This document shows positions 34,834 through 44,424 of a stretch of 64,000 nt of DNA, one piece after another; within the stretch, counting starts at the first letter, position 1, and each line of letters begins with the position of its first letter. Source of the stretch: Alkalicoccus daliensis (lineage in GTDB: Bacteria; Bacillota; Bacilli; Bacillales; Salisediminibacteriaceae); NCBI RefSeq assembly GCF_900103955.1, contig NZ_FNIL01000001.1, positions 310,001-374,000 of the forward strand. Direction: 5' to 3'. Both the position numbers and the translations under genes were made by a program. The notes beneath the pieces are model-generated. The model was given only the letters and a program-made list of their open reading frames with translations. It was not told the DNA's origin and ran no database searches.

Positions 34834-36207
34834 ATGGACCTGCAGGAATATTTTAAAGTTGAAATCTCAAAAGATAAATTAAGTGCTTCTTTGAAACTTC
34901 AAAAAGATCTTGATAAAAAAATAATGGCAGAGGATTTAAAGGAATTCTTAGAATCGAATGGAGTAGTTCATGGGATAAAGGAAGATGCCATCAAGCAGGT
35001 TCTAGAAAATTCAATGGCGGAACCTGTAAAAGTGGCAGCAGGAACTCCTCCCCACAAAGGAAACGATGCCCGGCTGCTTAGTGTGTCAAATTTTAAAAAA
35101 GATAAAGCAGATCAACTTTCTTCAGTACAAGCTGTGAACTTAAGAGAAGTCATTGATATTCCAATGGTGGAAGCAGGCGAAAAAGTTGCGGAAAAAGTTC
35201 CTCCAGAATCCGGCAGAAATGGACTGGGTGTAGATGGTTCGGAAATAGCAGCCTTGAAAGGAAAAGATTTCAAATTAAGACCAGGAAAAAATACAATTCT
35301 TTCTGATGATGAATTATTTTTAACCGCTGAAACTGCAGGACAATTGTCCGTAGAAGCGAATAAGGTTCATGTCTATTCCGTTTTTGAGGTGAATGGAGAT
35401 CTTGATTTAAAAACTGGAAATATTAAATTTAATGGGAATGTCACTATTCATGGGAATGTCCCCTCCGGGTTTAAGGTTACAGCCAGAGGAGATATTAGAA
35501 TCAATGGATCTGTCGAGGCTGCAGATTTAGAAGCTGAAGGCAATATATATATAACTCATGGTGTTGTAGCACAAGGGGCAGGGTCTATTAATGCACAGGG
35601 ACAGATAGCGGCTGGTTTTCTGAATGAAGCTAACGTTACTGCTGCAGGTGATATAACGATAGAAAAATCAATTCTTCACAGCAATACAGCGACCAGCGGC
35701 CTCCTGACATGCACAGCAGGGAGAGGGAATATAGTGGGTGGCAGCGTTTCCAGTGGTAAGGGTATTAAAGTGAACGAAATAGGAAACCGGATGCACACTC
35801 AAACATCTATTTATTTAGGTGCAGGAAGACAGGCAAAAGAAATGGAAAAAAAATTTAATTCTCAAAAAAAAGAAAGCATCGATACATTGAAAAAATTAAA
35901 AATTTTAAGAGCAGGGCTCGAAAAAAAGCAGAATACAGCTTCTTTGACAGCTCGTGAAGAGGCATCTCTCCATAAAATTTATACATCAATTGATGAAACA
36001 CTCCTCAGGTATCAAAATGCAGTAGATATTTTAGAAGATTTAGAAGAAGTAGAGGAAACTCCTGAGAATGCTTCTGTAAAAATACATAAAATATGTTACC
36101 CTAATACGGAATTTCATTTTGGTAAATACATGCGAAAAGTACTTGAAGAGAGTAAAAGCATAGAATTAACTCTCGAGGACAGTGAAATAAAGATTAATAA
36201 AATTTAA
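34834..36207 (+). CDS. FapA-like DUF342 protein
   Basis: This 457-residue protein belongs to the DUF342/FapA family (flagellar assembly protein A in Vibrio). Visible parts are an N-terminal KH-like region (VEISKDKLSASLKLQKDLDK), a central parallel beta-helix of short repeats (NGDLDLKTGNIKFNGNVTIH, ARGDIRINGSVEAADLEAEG, HGVVAQGAGSINAQGQI) and a C-terminal coiled coil (KLKILRAGLEKKQNTASLTA). The RBS is AAGGGAG before ATG 34834; GTG 34825 overlaps it. Location between sigD and swrB fits a motility role; its biochemical function is unknown. Confidence 0.85.
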   Translation: MDLQEYFKVEISKDKLSASLKLQKDLDKKIMAEDLKEFLESNGVVHGIKEDAIKQVLENSMAEPVKVAAGTPPHKGNDARLLSVSNFKKDKADQLSSVQAVNLREVIDIPMVEAGEKVAEKVPPESGRNGLGVDGSEIAALKGKDFKLRPGKNTILSDDELFLTAETAGQLSVEANKVHVYSVFEVNGDLDLKTGNIKFNGNVTIHGNVPSGFKVTARGDIRINGSVEAADLEAEGNIYITHGVVAQGAGSINAQGQIAAGFLNEANVTAAGDITIEKSILHSNTATSGLLTCTAGRGNIVGGSVSSGKGIKVNEIGNRMHTQTSIYLGAGRQAKEMEKKFNSQKKESIDTLKKLKILRAGLEKKQNTASLTAREEASLHKIYTSIDETLLRYQNAVDILEDLEEVEETPENASVKIHKICYPNTEFHFGKYMRKVLEESKSIELTLEDSEIKINKI

Positions 36208-36245
36208 ACCTTTTTGATGGTCGTGTTTAGTAATGAAAGGAAACT

Positions 36246-36385
36246 CCGCGAGAAGTGAAGCCAGGCATAGCACTGCATTCAGAAAGACGGTCTTTGGTTT
36301 TCTTGGATTTGCGGTGTGGACCCCTGCTTTCTTATGACATACAGTTTTTCATTCCTGGGAAACTGCTGGTACTTATCAATATTTC
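36246..36385 (+). repeat. Element copy B (diverged repeat, upstream of swrB)
   Basis: This is the second copy of the element described at 31811-31945. It lies between the fapA-like gene and swrB. The AGAAA…TTTCT stem is retained, while the CCCTG/CAGGG and AAGGCA/TGCCTT hairpins of copy A are not clearly preserved. It is readable as an N-terminal extension of swrB (from GTG 36255), but that frame lacks an RBS and its peptide does not resemble copy A in any frame. Confidence 0.45.
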
Positions 36386-36410
36386 GTTTACGAAAGAAGG
36401 ATTAATAAAA

Positions 36411-36923
36411 ATGTTTTATTTATTAATGGTGAGTCTTTTTCTCCATCTTATTTCGTTCTTCGCTCTTCTGGTCCTTTATAAAAGACAAGAAGCCTACAGA
36501 CCTGAAAACGATAATAAAAATATCAAAGAAATGGAAGACATGCTCTTATCCTATACCACTGAAATGAAAGACAATAATGAAAGGCTGATACGCAGGTTAA
36601 AAGAAGAAAAAGCTTCTTATATTAAAAGCGGTATTAACAGTGCAGAGGAAGAAACGGAAAAACAAACAGGTCCTCCTGCTCCTAAGGAGAATCTGCCTGA
36701 CTCAACCCAGCATCCTGAAACTAATAAGGAACAGGCGCTTTATGATAAATATGAAAATTATGAACCACCGCTGCCAGATTTGGAGAAGCCTCCACTTGTG
36801 GAAACAACGCTGAGATCTCAGGTCCTGGCTCTGAAAGAAAAAGGCTACAGCGAAAATGAAATCGCCCAACAATTAAAAATTGGTGCAGGAGAAGTGGAAC
36901 TCCTGATAAAATTCTATCAATAA
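36411..36923 (+). CDS. swrB: Swarming motility protein SwrB (YlxL)
   Basis: SwrB activates the flagellar type III export gate and boosts motility in B. subtilis. The 170-residue protein has one N-terminal membrane helix (MFYLLMVSLFLHLISFFALL), a charged low-complexity middle and a C-terminal helix-turn-helix-like tail (SQVLALKEKGYSENEIAQQL, KIGAGEVELLIKFYQ) that is typical of YlxL. ATG 36411 follows a modest GAAGGA. The longer frame from 36255 reads through repeat copy B and is rejected. It is the last gene of the fla/che operon, as in B. subtilis. Confidence 0.88.
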   Translation: MFYLLMVSLFLHLISFFALLVLYKRQEAYRPENDNKNIKEMEDMLLSYTTEMKDNNERLIRRLKEEKASYIKSGINSAEEETEKQTGPPAPKENLPDSTQHPETNKEQALYDKYENYEPPLPDLEKPPLVETTLRSQVLALKEKGYSENEIAQQLKIGAGEVELLIKFYQ

Positions 36924-36938
36924 TTTATAGGCTGAGCA

Positions 36939-36967
36939 TTGTCAAGAAGCAGCAGATGTGATATATT
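36939..36967 (+). promoter_or_regulatory. Strong sigma-A promoter for rpsB
   Basis: TTGTCA (36939-36944), 17 bp, TATATT (36962-36967): five of six matches in each box and optimal spacing. It lies 13 bases after the swrB stop and would start a leader of about 115 nt before rpsB. No terminator separates it from the fla/che operon, so read-through into rpsB is possible. Confidence 0.75.
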
Positions 36968-36999
36968 TCTCTTTGGTGTTAAATACACACGTTCTCGGA

Positions 37000-37042
37000 T
37001 TTGAAATTGTTTGCTTTTCATTACAGAAAAGTTCTTTTCAAA
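37000..37042 (+). promoter_or_regulatory. Nested hairpin in the rpsB leader
   Basis: An outer stem TTTGAAA (37000-37006) / TTTCAAA (37036-37042) encloses an inner stem CTTTTC (37014-37019) / GAAAAG (37026-37031). It lies in the untranslated leader upstream of the rpsB RBS. S2 autoregulation through leader structure is known in other bacteria; whether this structure does it is untested. Confidence 0.4.
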
Positions 37043-37089
37043 GAGGAAGAGTTCGGAGGAATAAAAAAACTATTAGGAGGTGAGTGGAT

Positions 37090-37788
37090 ATGGCAGTGAT
37101 TTCCATGAAGCAGCTTTTAGAAGCTGGGGTACATTTTGGACACCAGACACGACGTTGGAATCCAAAAATGGATCGCTACATTTTCACAGAACGAAACGGT
37201 ATTTATATTATTGACCTGCAAAAGACGGTCAAGAAAGTCGAAGAGGCTTTTAATTTTGTCCGCGATCTGGCAGGACAAGGTGGAACAGTTCTTTTCGTAG
37301 GAACGAAAAAACAGGCACAGGACTCTGTGAAGGAAGAAGCAGAACGTGCTGGCATGTACTACATTAACCAGAGATGGTTAGGTGGAACTCTTACAAACTT
37401 TGAAACAATCCGCAAGCGTATTACACGCCTGAAGCAGCTTGAAACTATGCAGGAAGACGGAACTTTTGAAGTTCTTCCTAAAAAAGAAGTAGTTATTCTT
37501 AACAAAGAAATGGATCGTCTGGAGAAATTTCTCGGCGGTATTAAAGAAATGAATAAACTTCCTGACGCGCTTTTCATTATCGATCCTCGTAAAGAGCGTA
37601 TCGCAGTGGCTGAAGCACACAAATTGGATATTCCAATCGTCGGAATTGTAGATACAAACTGTGACCCTGATGAGATCGACTATGTCATCCCAGGTAACGA
37701 CGACGCAATTCGTGCGGTTCGCCTGTTAACTGCAAAGATGGCTGATGCTATTATCGAGGCAAACCAAGGGGAAGAAACAACAGCGTAG
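37090..37788 (+). CDS. rpsB: 30S ribosomal protein S2
   Basis: S2 is a late-binding 30S subunit protein. The 232-residue protein has the family motifs [58 protein letters not shown] and [20 protein letters not shown]. The ATG at 37090 has AGGAGGTG upstream; GTG 37084 is too close to the RBS. It has its own promoter and is followed by a terminator before tsf. Confidence 0.98.
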   Translation: MAVISMKQLLEAGVHFGHQTRRWNPKMDRYIFTERNGIYIIDLQKTVKKVEEAFNFVRDLAGQGGTVLFVGTKKQAQDSVKEEAERAGMYYINQRWLGGTLTNFETIRKRITRLKQLETMQEDGTFEVLPKKEVVILNKEMDRLEKFLGGIKEMNKLPDALFIIDPRKERIAVAEAHKLDIPIVGIVDTNCDPDEIDYVIPGNDDAIRAVRLLTAKMADAIIEANQGEETTA

Positions 37789-37793
37789 TTATC

Positions 37794-37836
37794 AAAGGGT
37801 GATAGAGGGGCAGACCCTTTATCACCCTTTTTTTTA
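37794..37836 (+). terminator. Terminator between rpsB and tsf
   Basis: A perfect 11-bp stem (AAAGGGTGATA at 37794-37804 with TATCACCCTTT at 37820-37830) encloses a second small stem (AGGG/CCCT) and ends in a run of T (to 37835). It starts 6 bases after the rpsB stop. tsf lies only 37 bp downstream with no clear promoter of its own, so partial read-through probably sets the S2 to EF-Ts ratio. Confidence 0.85.
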
Positions 37837-37872
37837 GGGAAGATACTCTATTAAAATATAGGAGGAATAAAA

Positions 37873-38754
37873 ATGGCAATTTCAGCTAGCATGGTAAAAG
37901 AACTTCGTGAAAAAACAGGCGCAGGTATGATGGACTGCAAAAAAGCACTTTCTGAAACAGATGGTGATATGGAAAAAGCAATTGATTTTCTGCGTGAAAA
38001 AGGTATTGCGAAAGCTGCGAAGAAAGCGGACCGCGTTGCAGCAGAAGGTCTTTCTCATATCGTACAGGAAGGAAACCGTGCAGTATTAGTTGAAATTAAT
38101 TCTGAAACTGACTTTGTTTCTAAAAACGAAGGCTTCATTAATATGGTGGATACTGTAGCGAAGCATATTCTTAACAACAGCCCGGCAGACGTGGAAGAGG
38201 CGCTTGCGCAGGATTTTGATGGCGAGCAGGATACTCTGCAGGACTTTATTAATTCTCAAATTGCCACAATCGGAGAAAAAATTTCCCTGCGCCGTTTCGC
38301 AGCTGTAGAACTTGCTGAAAATGAGCACGTAGGTTCATACATTCATATGGGCGGCCGTATCGGAGTGCTTACAGTTCTTGAAGGAGCGGACGAGCAGACA
38401 GCGAAAGATGTAGCAATGCACGTAGCTGCAATTAATCCTAAATATGTAAGCCGGGACGCTGTTTCCAAAGAAGAAACAGACCGTGAGCGTGAAGTATTGA
38501 AGCAGCAGGCAATGAATGAAGGCAAGCCGGAAAATATTGTAGAGAAAATGGTTGAAGGCCGACTAGGTAAATTCTTCGAGGAAATCTGCTTAAATGAGCA
38601 GGCTTTCGTAAAAGACGGAGACCAAAAAGTGGGAGTTTACGTTGAATCTAAAGGCGGAAGTGTTAAAACTTTTTATCGATACGAAGTTGGAGAAGGTATG
38701 GAAAAGCGTGAAGACAACTTCGCTGAAGAAGTAATGTCTCAAGTGAAAAAGTAA
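37873..38754 (+). CDS. tsf: Translation elongation factor Ts
   Basis: EF-Ts is the nucleotide exchange factor for EF-Tu. The 293-residue protein has the UBA-like N terminus ([20 protein letters not shown] with the [12 protein letters not shown] signature), the core subdomains ([18 protein letters not shown]) and the coiled-coil region. RBS TAGGAGGA precedes the ATG. A terminator follows the gene. Confidence 0.98.
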   Translation: MAISASMVKELREKTGAGMMDCKKALSETDGDMEKAIDFLREKGIAKAAKKADRVAAEGLSHIVQEGNRAVLVEINSETDFVSKNEGFINMVDTVAKHILNNSPADVEEALAQDFDGEQDTLQDFINSQIATIGEKISLRRFAAVELAENEHVGSYIHMGGRIGVLTVLEGADEQTAKDVAMHVAAINPKYVSRDAVSKEETDREREVLKQQAMNEGKPENIVEKMVEGRLGKFFEEICLNEQAFVKDGDQKVGVYVESKGGSVKTFYRYEVGEGMEKREDNFAEEVMSQVKK

Positions 38755-38762
38755 TACCATTT

Positions 38763-38791
38763 AAAGGGGCACCTTCGTGTCCCTTTTTCCT
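38763..38791 (+). terminator. Intrinsic terminator after tsf
   Basis: A 10-bp stem with one G·U pair (AAAGGGGCAC 38763-38772 / GTGTCCCTTT 38777-38786, CTTC loop) is followed by a T-rich run (TTTTTCC overlapping the stem end). It begins 9 bases after the tsf stop. Confidence 0.85.
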
Positions 38792-38837
38792 GAGTATTTA
38801 TAAAAAAAGCTATTGAAATTCACTATTGGAGGGGACT

Positions 38838-39563
38838 ATGGAGCAGCGAAAATATAATAGAATTGTATTGAAACTCAGCGGTGAAGCATTGGCCGGAGAA
38901 CAGGGATTTGGCATTGATCCGGAAATGATTCAGTCCATTGCGGAACAAGTGAAAGACCTCCACAAACTGGACGTGGAAATTGCTATTATAGTTGGAGGAG
39001 GAAATATCTGGCGCGGTATGGCAGGTGCTGCAAAAGGAATGGACCGTGCAACAGCTGATTATATGGGCATGCTGGCTACTGTAATGAATTCTCTTGCACT
39101 TCAGGACAGCCTGGAAGATATCGGCGTGCAGACCAGAGTGCAGTCCTCCATAGAAATGAGGCAGGTAGCTGAACCGTACATCCGTCGGCGTGCAATCCGT
39201 CATTTAGAAAAAAAGAGAGTAGTAATATTTGCAGCGGGAACAGGAAATCCTTATTTTTCTACAGATACCACAGCTGCGCTTCGGGCAGCAGAAATCGAAG
39301 CAGATGTAATTCTTATGGCTAAAAATAAAGTAGATGGAGTTTATGATTCAGATCCTTCTACAAATGTGAATGCAAAAAAATATGATAAATTAACATATTT
39401 AGATATACTTAAAGATGGACTTGCAGTAATGGATTCCACTGCTTCTTCACTTTGTATGGATAATGATATACCGCTGATTGTGTTCTCCATAGCAGAAAAA
39501 GGAAATATCAAGCGTGCCGTCACAGGCGAAGAAATAGGAACGATTATAAGGGGGAAATCTTAA
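38838..39563 (+). CDS. pyrH: UMP kinase
   Basis: PyrH phosphorylates UMP to UDP, the hexameric bacterial amino-acid-kinase-fold type. The 241-residue protein has [14 protein letters not shown], the GGGNIWRG loop, [20 protein letters not shown] and [20 protein letters not shown]. The ATG at 38838 follows TTGGAGGGG; the in-frame TTG 38826 is inside the RBS. It overlaps frr by one base (TAATG). Confidence 0.98.
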   Translation: MEQRKYNRIVLKLSGEALAGEQGFGIDPEMIQSIAEQVKDLHKLDVEIAIIVGGGNIWRGMAGAAKGMDRATADYMGMLATVMNSLALQDSLEDIGVQTRVQSSIEMRQVAEPYIRRRAIRHLEKKRVVIFAAGTGNPYFSTDTTAALRAAEIEADVILMAKNKVDGVYDSDPSTNVNAKKYDKLTYLDILKDGLAVMDSTASSLCMDNDIPLIVFSIAEKGNIKRAVTGEEIGTIIRGKS

Positions 39564-40120
39564 TGAGTAAAACTGTACTGAACCAAGCAGAAGAAAAAAT
39601 GAATAAATCCGTTGAAGCGTTCAGCCGCGAGCTTTCCACAATAAGAGCTGGGCGCGCGAACCCTTCCCTTCTGGATAAAGTTCAAGTAGAGTATTATGGG
39701 GCAATTACTCCATTAAATCAACTTGCAACAATCTCTGTACCAGAAGGCCGTATGCTTTTAATTACTCCTTTTGACAAAACTTCTATTCAAAATATTGAAA
39801 AAGGTATCCAGAAGGCAGATCTGGGACTCTCTCCTAATAATGACGGGAATGTAATCAGAATCAGCATTCCTGCTTTAACTGATGAGCGTCGAAAAGAATT
39901 AATTAAAATTATTGGACGTTATGCGGAAGAAGCAAAAGTAGCAGTAAGAAATATCCGCAGAGATTCTAATGACGAGCTGAAGAAACTTCAAAAAGATGGA
40001 GAAATGACGGAAGACGATTTAAAACGATCTCAGGAAGAAGTTCAGAAATTAACGGATAAAACAATTAAAACTGTTGATGAATATGCTAAAAATAAAGAAG
40101 CAGAAGTAAAAGAGGTTTAA
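39563..40120 (+). CDS. frr: Ribosome recycling factor
   Basis: RRF splits post-termination ribosomes together with EF-G. The 185-residue protein has the expected three-helix bundle and beta-sandwich pattern: [40 protein letters not shown] and the C-terminal [20 protein letters not shown]. The start overlaps the pyrH stop with GGGGG upstream. A terminator follows. Confidence 0.98.
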   Translation: MSKTVLNQAEEKMNKSVEAFSRELSTIRAGRANPSLLDKVQVEYYGAITPLNQLATISVPEGRMLLITPFDKTSIQNIEKGIQKADLGLSPNNDGNVIRISIPALTDERRKELIKIIGRYAEEAKVAVRNIRRDSNDELKKLQKDGEMTEDDLKRSQEEVQKLTDKTIKTVDEYAKNKEAEVKEV

Positions 40121-40128
40121 TATAGGGG

Positions 40129-40178
40129 AAAGAGGCTGCTTTGCCAGTTGATTTAATATGGCAGTGCAGTCTCTTTTT
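40129..40178 (+). terminator. Intrinsic terminator after frr
   Basis: A long stem pairs AAAGAGGCTGC (40129-40139) with GCAGTCTCTTT (40166-40176, one G·U) and TGCCA (40142-40146) with TGGCA (40159-40163), ending in a T-tract. It lies 8 bases after the frr stop. Confidence 0.85.
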
Positions 40179-40283
40179 ACATTGAGCAGGTAAAATACAC
40201 TGCTCTACTTATAAAAAGAAATCATAACCATGTCTACGAATGAGCAATATTAATAACAGCTCTAAAATTATTTTCTACATATA

Positions 40284-40311
40284 TTGAAAAAATTTTTTTC
40301 CATGTTATACC
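40284..40311 (+). promoter_or_regulatory. Candidate sigma-A promoter for uppS
   Basis: TTGAAA (40284-40289), 16 bp, TATACC (40306-40311) with an upstream TGT giving an extended -10. It lies between the frr terminator and uppS. A second possible -10 (TAGAAT near 40328) has no good -35. The rest of the 263-bp gap shows nothing else. Confidence 0.4.
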
Positions 40312-40383
40312 TAATGAGCAAACATGATAGAATAAGAACGTAGCTTTACTATGACAGAACGAATAAGTTGGAGGCACACGTTC

Positions 40384-41148
40384 ATGTTGAACAAACTTAC
40401 AGGTAGAAAAAAAATGAGTTCTCCAGAAGCAGCGGAGGAACTGCAGCACGAAAAAATCCCTTCTCATATCGCTATAATCATGGATGGGAACGGAAGATGG
40501 GCAAAGCAGCGTGGTCTTCCCCGTATAGCCGGACATCGTGAAGGAATGAATGTCATCAGAAACATTGTAAAAGCTTGTAATAACATAGGAGTGGATACGC
40601 TCACTCTTTACGCTTTTTCAACAGAAAACTGGAAAAGGCCCAAACAGGAAGTTGATTTTTTGATGAGACTCCCTGAGAGGTTTCTAAGTGTGGAGCTTCC
40701 TAAGTTGATTGAAGAGAATGTGAGGGTAAGAATAACCGGGGAATTAGAAAAGCTGCCCGATTATACTAAAAAAGCTGTGAATAAAGCAGTTGATTCCACC
40801 AAGCATAATAGCGGGCTTATTCTAAACTTTGCTTTAAATTACGGGAGCCGTTCTGAATTAATGGACGCTTTTAAAGATATTTACGAAGATGTGGATAAAG
40901 GCCTGATAAAAAAAGAAGATATCACTGAAACAACAGTAACTGATTATTTAATGACCAGTGGACTGAAAGAACCGGATTTACTGATTCGCACGAGTGGAGA
41001 GATGCGATTAAGCAATTTTATGCTGTGGCAGCTCGCATATGCAGAATTCTGGTTTACAGATGTATTATGGCCTGATTTTACTCAAGATAATTTTCATGAG
41101 GCTGTAAAAGCATATCAAAAACGCCAAAGACGGTACGGCGGCGTTTAA
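40384..41148 (+). CDS. uppS: Undecaprenyl diphosphate synthase
   Basis: UppS elongates farnesyl diphosphate with cis-isoprene units to make the lipid carrier for cell-wall synthesis. The 254-residue protein has the signature HIAIIMDGNGRWAKQRGLPR with catalytic D34, LYAFSTENWKRP, and the C-terminal EPDLLIRTSGEMRLSNFMLW motif. The ATG at 40384 follows TTGGAGG; the ATG at 40351 would add 11 residues without an RBS. It starts the uppS–cdsA–dxr–rasP–proS run. Confidence 0.97.
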   Translation: MLNKLTGRKKMSSPEAAEELQHEKIPSHIAIIMDGNGRWAKQRGLPRIAGHREGMNVIRNIVKACNNIGVDTLTLYAFSTENWKRPKQEVDFLMRLPERFLSVELPKLIEENVRVRITGELEKLPDYTKKAVNKAVDSTKHNSGLILNFALNYGSRSELMDAFKDIYEDVDKGLIKKEDITETTVTDYLMTSGLKEPDLLIRTSGEMRLSNFMLWQLAYAEFWFTDVLWPDFTQDNFHEAVKAYQKRQRRYGGV

Positions 41149-41161
41149 GAGGAGGAATTTT

Positions 41162-41956
41162 GTGAAGCAGCGCATAATTACCGGAGTAGTAGCAGGTGCA
41201 GGATTTCTCGGTCTTATTTTTTTAGGCGGGATTCCCTTTGCACTACTTGTTGTAGCTCTCGCACTCATTGGAATGTGGGAATTATTAAAAATGAAAAGAA
41301 TATCCCCTTTATCACTTAGAGGAAGCATTGGCTTTATATTCGTACTTCTGCTGGTGCTCCCCCAAAATTGGCTGGATACAGCTTTATGGCAGATAGACAG
41401 ACTGGAACTATTTCTTCTGCTTATTGTAGCCATGCTTTCATTGACTGTACTTACAAAAAATAAATTTACCTTTGATGAAGCGGGTTTTACTATTCTGGCA
41501 TCTGTTTATGTAGGTTTTGGATTTCATTATTTTATTTACGGCAGATTTCTGGATAACGGCTTGGAACTGATATTCTTTATACTGCTTCTCGTCTGGTCTA
41601 CAGACTCAGGCGCTTATTTTGCAGGCAGAAGCTTCGGAAAACATAAGCTGTGGCCTGAAATCAGCCCTAAAAAAACAATTGAAGGTTCCCTGGGCGGAAT
41701 AGCACTGGCCTTTATTATAGGCTTAATATATACCGCAGTGGTCCCCGTTTTTAATTCCACTTTGATGATAGTATTATGTATATTAGTAGTGTCAGTGGCT
41801 GGACAGGTGGGAGACCTGGTGGAGTCTGCTTTTAAACGCCATTATGAAGTAAAGGATTCAGGACATGTTCTTCCAGGACATGGAGGGATTCTTGATAGAT
41901 TTGATAGTTTAATATTCGTTATGCCAATATTATACTTATTTGGATTTTTAACGTAA
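41162..41956 (+). CDS. cdsA: Phosphatidate cytidylyltransferase
   Basis: CdsA makes CDP-diacylglycerol, the precursor of phospholipids. The 264-residue membrane protein has several hydrophobic helices and the C-terminal CdsA signature (WSTDSGAYFAGRSFGKH, ISPKKTIEGSLGG, QVGDLVESAFKRHYEVKDSG, LPGHGGILDRFDSL). Initiation is at GTG 41162 with GAGGAGG upstream, 13 bp after uppS. Confidence 0.97.
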   Translation: MKQRIITGVVAGAGFLGLIFLGGIPFALLVVALALIGMWELLKMKRISPLSLRGSIGFIFVLLLVLPQNWLDTALWQIDRLELFLLLIVAMLSLTVLTKNKFTFDEAGFTILASVYVGFGFHYFIYGRFLDNGLELIFFILLLVWSTDSGAYFAGRSFGKHKLWPEISPKKTIEGSLGGIALAFIIGLIYTAVVPVFNSTLMIVLCILVVSVAGQVGDLVESAFKRHYEVKDSGHVLPGHGGILDRFDSLIFVMPILYLFGFLT

Positions 41957-41974
41957 GCTCACAGGAGGAAAAAT

Positions 41975-43123
41975 ATGAAGCATATCCATTTACTCGGTGC
42001 AACTGGTTCTATAGGTGAGCAGACGCTCGATGTAATAGGTAAACATCCTGAAGAATTTAAATTGGATTCTTTGTCATTTGGACGTAACATTAACAAAGCA
42101 CTTCCGCAGATTAATAAATTCCAGCCTTCGCTTATTTCTGTACAGGAAAAAGAAACAGCAGATCTCCTGAAGGAAAAATTGAATTACAGAGCGGAAGTAG
42201 TGTGGGGGGAAGAGGGGCTGCTCGAAATTGCGGAGGCCGGCTCAGAGAAAGATATACTTGTAAATGCAGTAATGGGCAGTGTCGGGCTTGCTCCTACACT
42301 GGCCGCAATGCAGGCAGGCAAAGATATTGCGATTGCAAATAAAGAAACCCTTGTTACTGCGGGGCATCTTGTTACGAAGCTGCAGCAGGAAAAAAGCGTA
42401 TCGTTAATACCGGTGGATAGTGAACATTCTGCAATTTTCCAGTGTTTACATGGCAGTAAAAAAGAAGTAAAAAAACTGATTCTTACAGCATCAGGTGGAA
42501 GCTTTCGGGATAAAACGCGTGAAGAACTAAAGGGAGTCACTGTACAGGAAGCACTTAATCATCCTAACTGGAGCATGGGTGCTAAAATTACGATAGATTC
42601 AGCGACGATGATGAACAAAGGTCTGGAAGTAATAGAAGCTCACTGGCTGTTTGATATTCCCTATGAGTCGTTAGATGTGCTTCTTCACAAAGAAAGTATT
42701 GTGCACTCGATGGTGGAATACATCGATGGTAGTGTTCTTGCACACTTAGGAACTCCTGATATGAGAGTTCCGATTCAATATGCACTTACCCAGCCATCCA
42801 GGCTTGCTATCCCTGGAGCTCCAGGGTTAAAATTATGGGAAGTCGGCACACTGCATTTTAGTAAAATGGATTATAAACGATACAAAGCGCTCCAGCTTGC
42901 GATTGAAGCTGGAAAACAGGGAGGCTCGCTGCCTGCCGTGCTGAATGCAGCGAATGAACAAGCAGTAGCGATGTTTTTAGCGGATAAAATTCATTTTCTC
43001 GATATCGAAGCTTTCGTAGAACGGGCACTGCATGAACATGTTCCTGTTTCATCTCCGGAGCTTGAAGAGATTATGGAAATTGACCGAAAAACACGCTCCA
43101 GCGTAGCCACTTATATACGTTAA
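41975..43123 (+). CDS. dxr: 1-deoxy-D-xylulose 5-phosphate reductoisomerase
   Basis: Dxr converts DXP to methylerythritol 4-phosphate, the committed step of the MEP isoprenoid pathway that feeds UppS. The 382-residue protein has the NADPH-binding [15 protein letters not shown], substrate/metal-binding [21 protein letters not shown], and [20 protein letters not shown] with the following [23 protein letters not shown] precedes the ATG. Confidence 0.98.
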   Translation: MKHIHLLGATGSIGEQTLDVIGKHPEEFKLDSLSFGRNINKALPQINKFQPSLISVQEKETADLLKEKLNYRAEVVWGEEGLLEIAEAGSEKDILVNAVMGSVGLAPTLAAMQAGKDIAIANKETLVTAGHLVTKLQQEKSVSLIPVDSEHSAIFQCLHGSKKEVKKLILTASGGSFRDKTREELKGVTVQEALNHPNWSMGAKITIDSATMMNKGLEVIEAHWLFDIPYESLDVLLHKESIVHSMVEYIDGSVLAHLGTPDMRVPIQYALTQPSRLAIPGAPGLKLWEVGTLHFSKMDYKRYKALQLAIEAGKQGGSLPAVLNAANEQAVAMFLADKIHFLDIEAFVERALHEHVPVSSPELEEIMEIDRKTRSSVATYIR

Positions 43124-43140
43124 AGGGTGTGTAAATAAAT

Positions 43141-44400
43141 ATGAATACTTTTCTGGCTATTATTGTAATATTTGGACTGCTCGTTTTCATTCATGAATGG
43201 GGACATTTAGTAATGGCAAAACGGGCAGGGATCTTATGCAGAGAATTTGCGATTGGTTTTGGTCCCAAGCTTTTCAGTTTTTACCGGAACGAAACAACTT
43301 ACACGATTCGATTACTCCCGCTCGGTGGATTTGTTCGTATGGCAGGAGAAGATCCTGAACTGGTGCAGATTAAGCCAGGGTATGAAGTTGGGCTGACTTT
43401 CAATGAAGAGGGAAAAGTCCGCGAAATTATCATAAATAACAAATCGAAGCATCCAGAGTCAAAAGTGATTCAGGTAGAAAAGATTGATATGGAACACGAT
43501 CTTTTTATCCAGGGTTATACAGAAGATAGTGAAGAACTGGTTACGTATGAACTGGACCGGAAAGCTGCTTATATTTATGATGAAAAAGCTACACAGATTG
43601 CACCGTATGATAGACAATTTTCTTCAAAAACAGTAGGACAGCGGGCTTTAGCTATTTTTGCAGGGCCTTTTATGAACTTTGTACTCGCTGTTGTAGTGTT
43701 GATTTTATATGCAGCGCTTGCAGGCCTTCCGGTAAATGAAGCCCAGGTTGGGGAAGTTACGGAAGACGGAGTGGCAATAGATGCAGGCCTTGAAAGCGGA
43801 GATTCGATCGAAGCTATCGATGGCCAGCCTGTTGAAACCTGGGAAGACATGACCTCAATTATTCAGGAGCGCCCTAATGAAGCAATGGATTTTGTAATCG
43901 ATCGAAACGGCGAAGAATTTACTGTGACGATGACGCCGGAAGAACGTGAGGTTCCAGAAGCAGAAAATGTAGGAGTGATTGGCGTAATGGCTCCTACAGA
44001 AAGAAGTATCACAGGAGCAGTCACATTTGGCTTTACCCAGACATACGAATATACCACATTAATATTTAATGCTTTAGGCATGTTAATTACGGGCGGATTT
44101 AGCCTGGACGCTCTTGCAGGACCGGTTGGTATTTATGACTATACCGGGGAAGTTGTATCCATGGGCTTTCTGCTGTTATTTCAATGGGCAGCAATATTAA
44201 GCGTGAACCTGGGTATTATCAATCTTTTACCGCTTCCTGCACTTGATGGAGGCAGGCTGTTATTTATCGGACTGGAGGCAGTCAGAGGTAAACCAATTGA
44301 TCCACAGAAAGAAGGATTAGTGCATTTTGTAGGATTTGCGCTTCTTATGCTTCTTGTATTAGCTGTAACATGGAATGATATTAACCGCTTATTCTTATAA
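43141..44400 (+). CDS. rasP: Site-2 intramembrane metalloprotease RseP/RasP
   Basis: This protease cleaves anti-sigma factors and leftover signal peptides within the membrane. The 419-residue protein has the zinc motif HEWGH at 18-22 in the first helix, a single PDZ domain ([35 protein letters not shown]) and the second metal-ligand motif [10 protein letters not shown] (D369) near the C terminus. RBS AAAGGGTGTG precedes the ATG. In B. subtilis the homologue acts on RsiW. Confidence 0.97.
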   Translation: MNTFLAIIVIFGLLVFIHEWGHLVMAKRAGILCREFAIGFGPKLFSFYRNETTYTIRLLPLGGFVRMAGEDPELVQIKPGYEVGLTFNEEGKVREIIINNKSKHPESKVIQVEKIDMEHDLFIQGYTEDSEELVTYELDRKAAYIYDEKATQIAPYDRQFSSKTVGQRALAIFAGPFMNFVLAVVVLILYAALAGLPVNEAQVGEVTEDGVAIDAGLESGDSIEAIDGQPVETWEDMTSIIQERPNEAMDFVIDRNGEEFTVTMTPEEREVPEAENVGVIGVMAPTERSITGAVTFGFTQTYEYTTLIFNALGMLITGGFSLDALAGPVGIYDYTGEVVSMGFLLLFQWAAILSVNLGIINLLPLPALDGGRLLFIGLEAVRGKPIDPQKEGLVHFVGFALLMLLVLAVTWNDINRLFL

Positions 44401-44424
44401 TTTAACTAACTGAGGTGGCTTGTT

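Noticed and set aside
36255-36410. N-terminal extension of SwrB from GTG 36255
   Set aside because: No RBS; the SwrB membrane helix begins at M 36411; the extra segment is element copy B.
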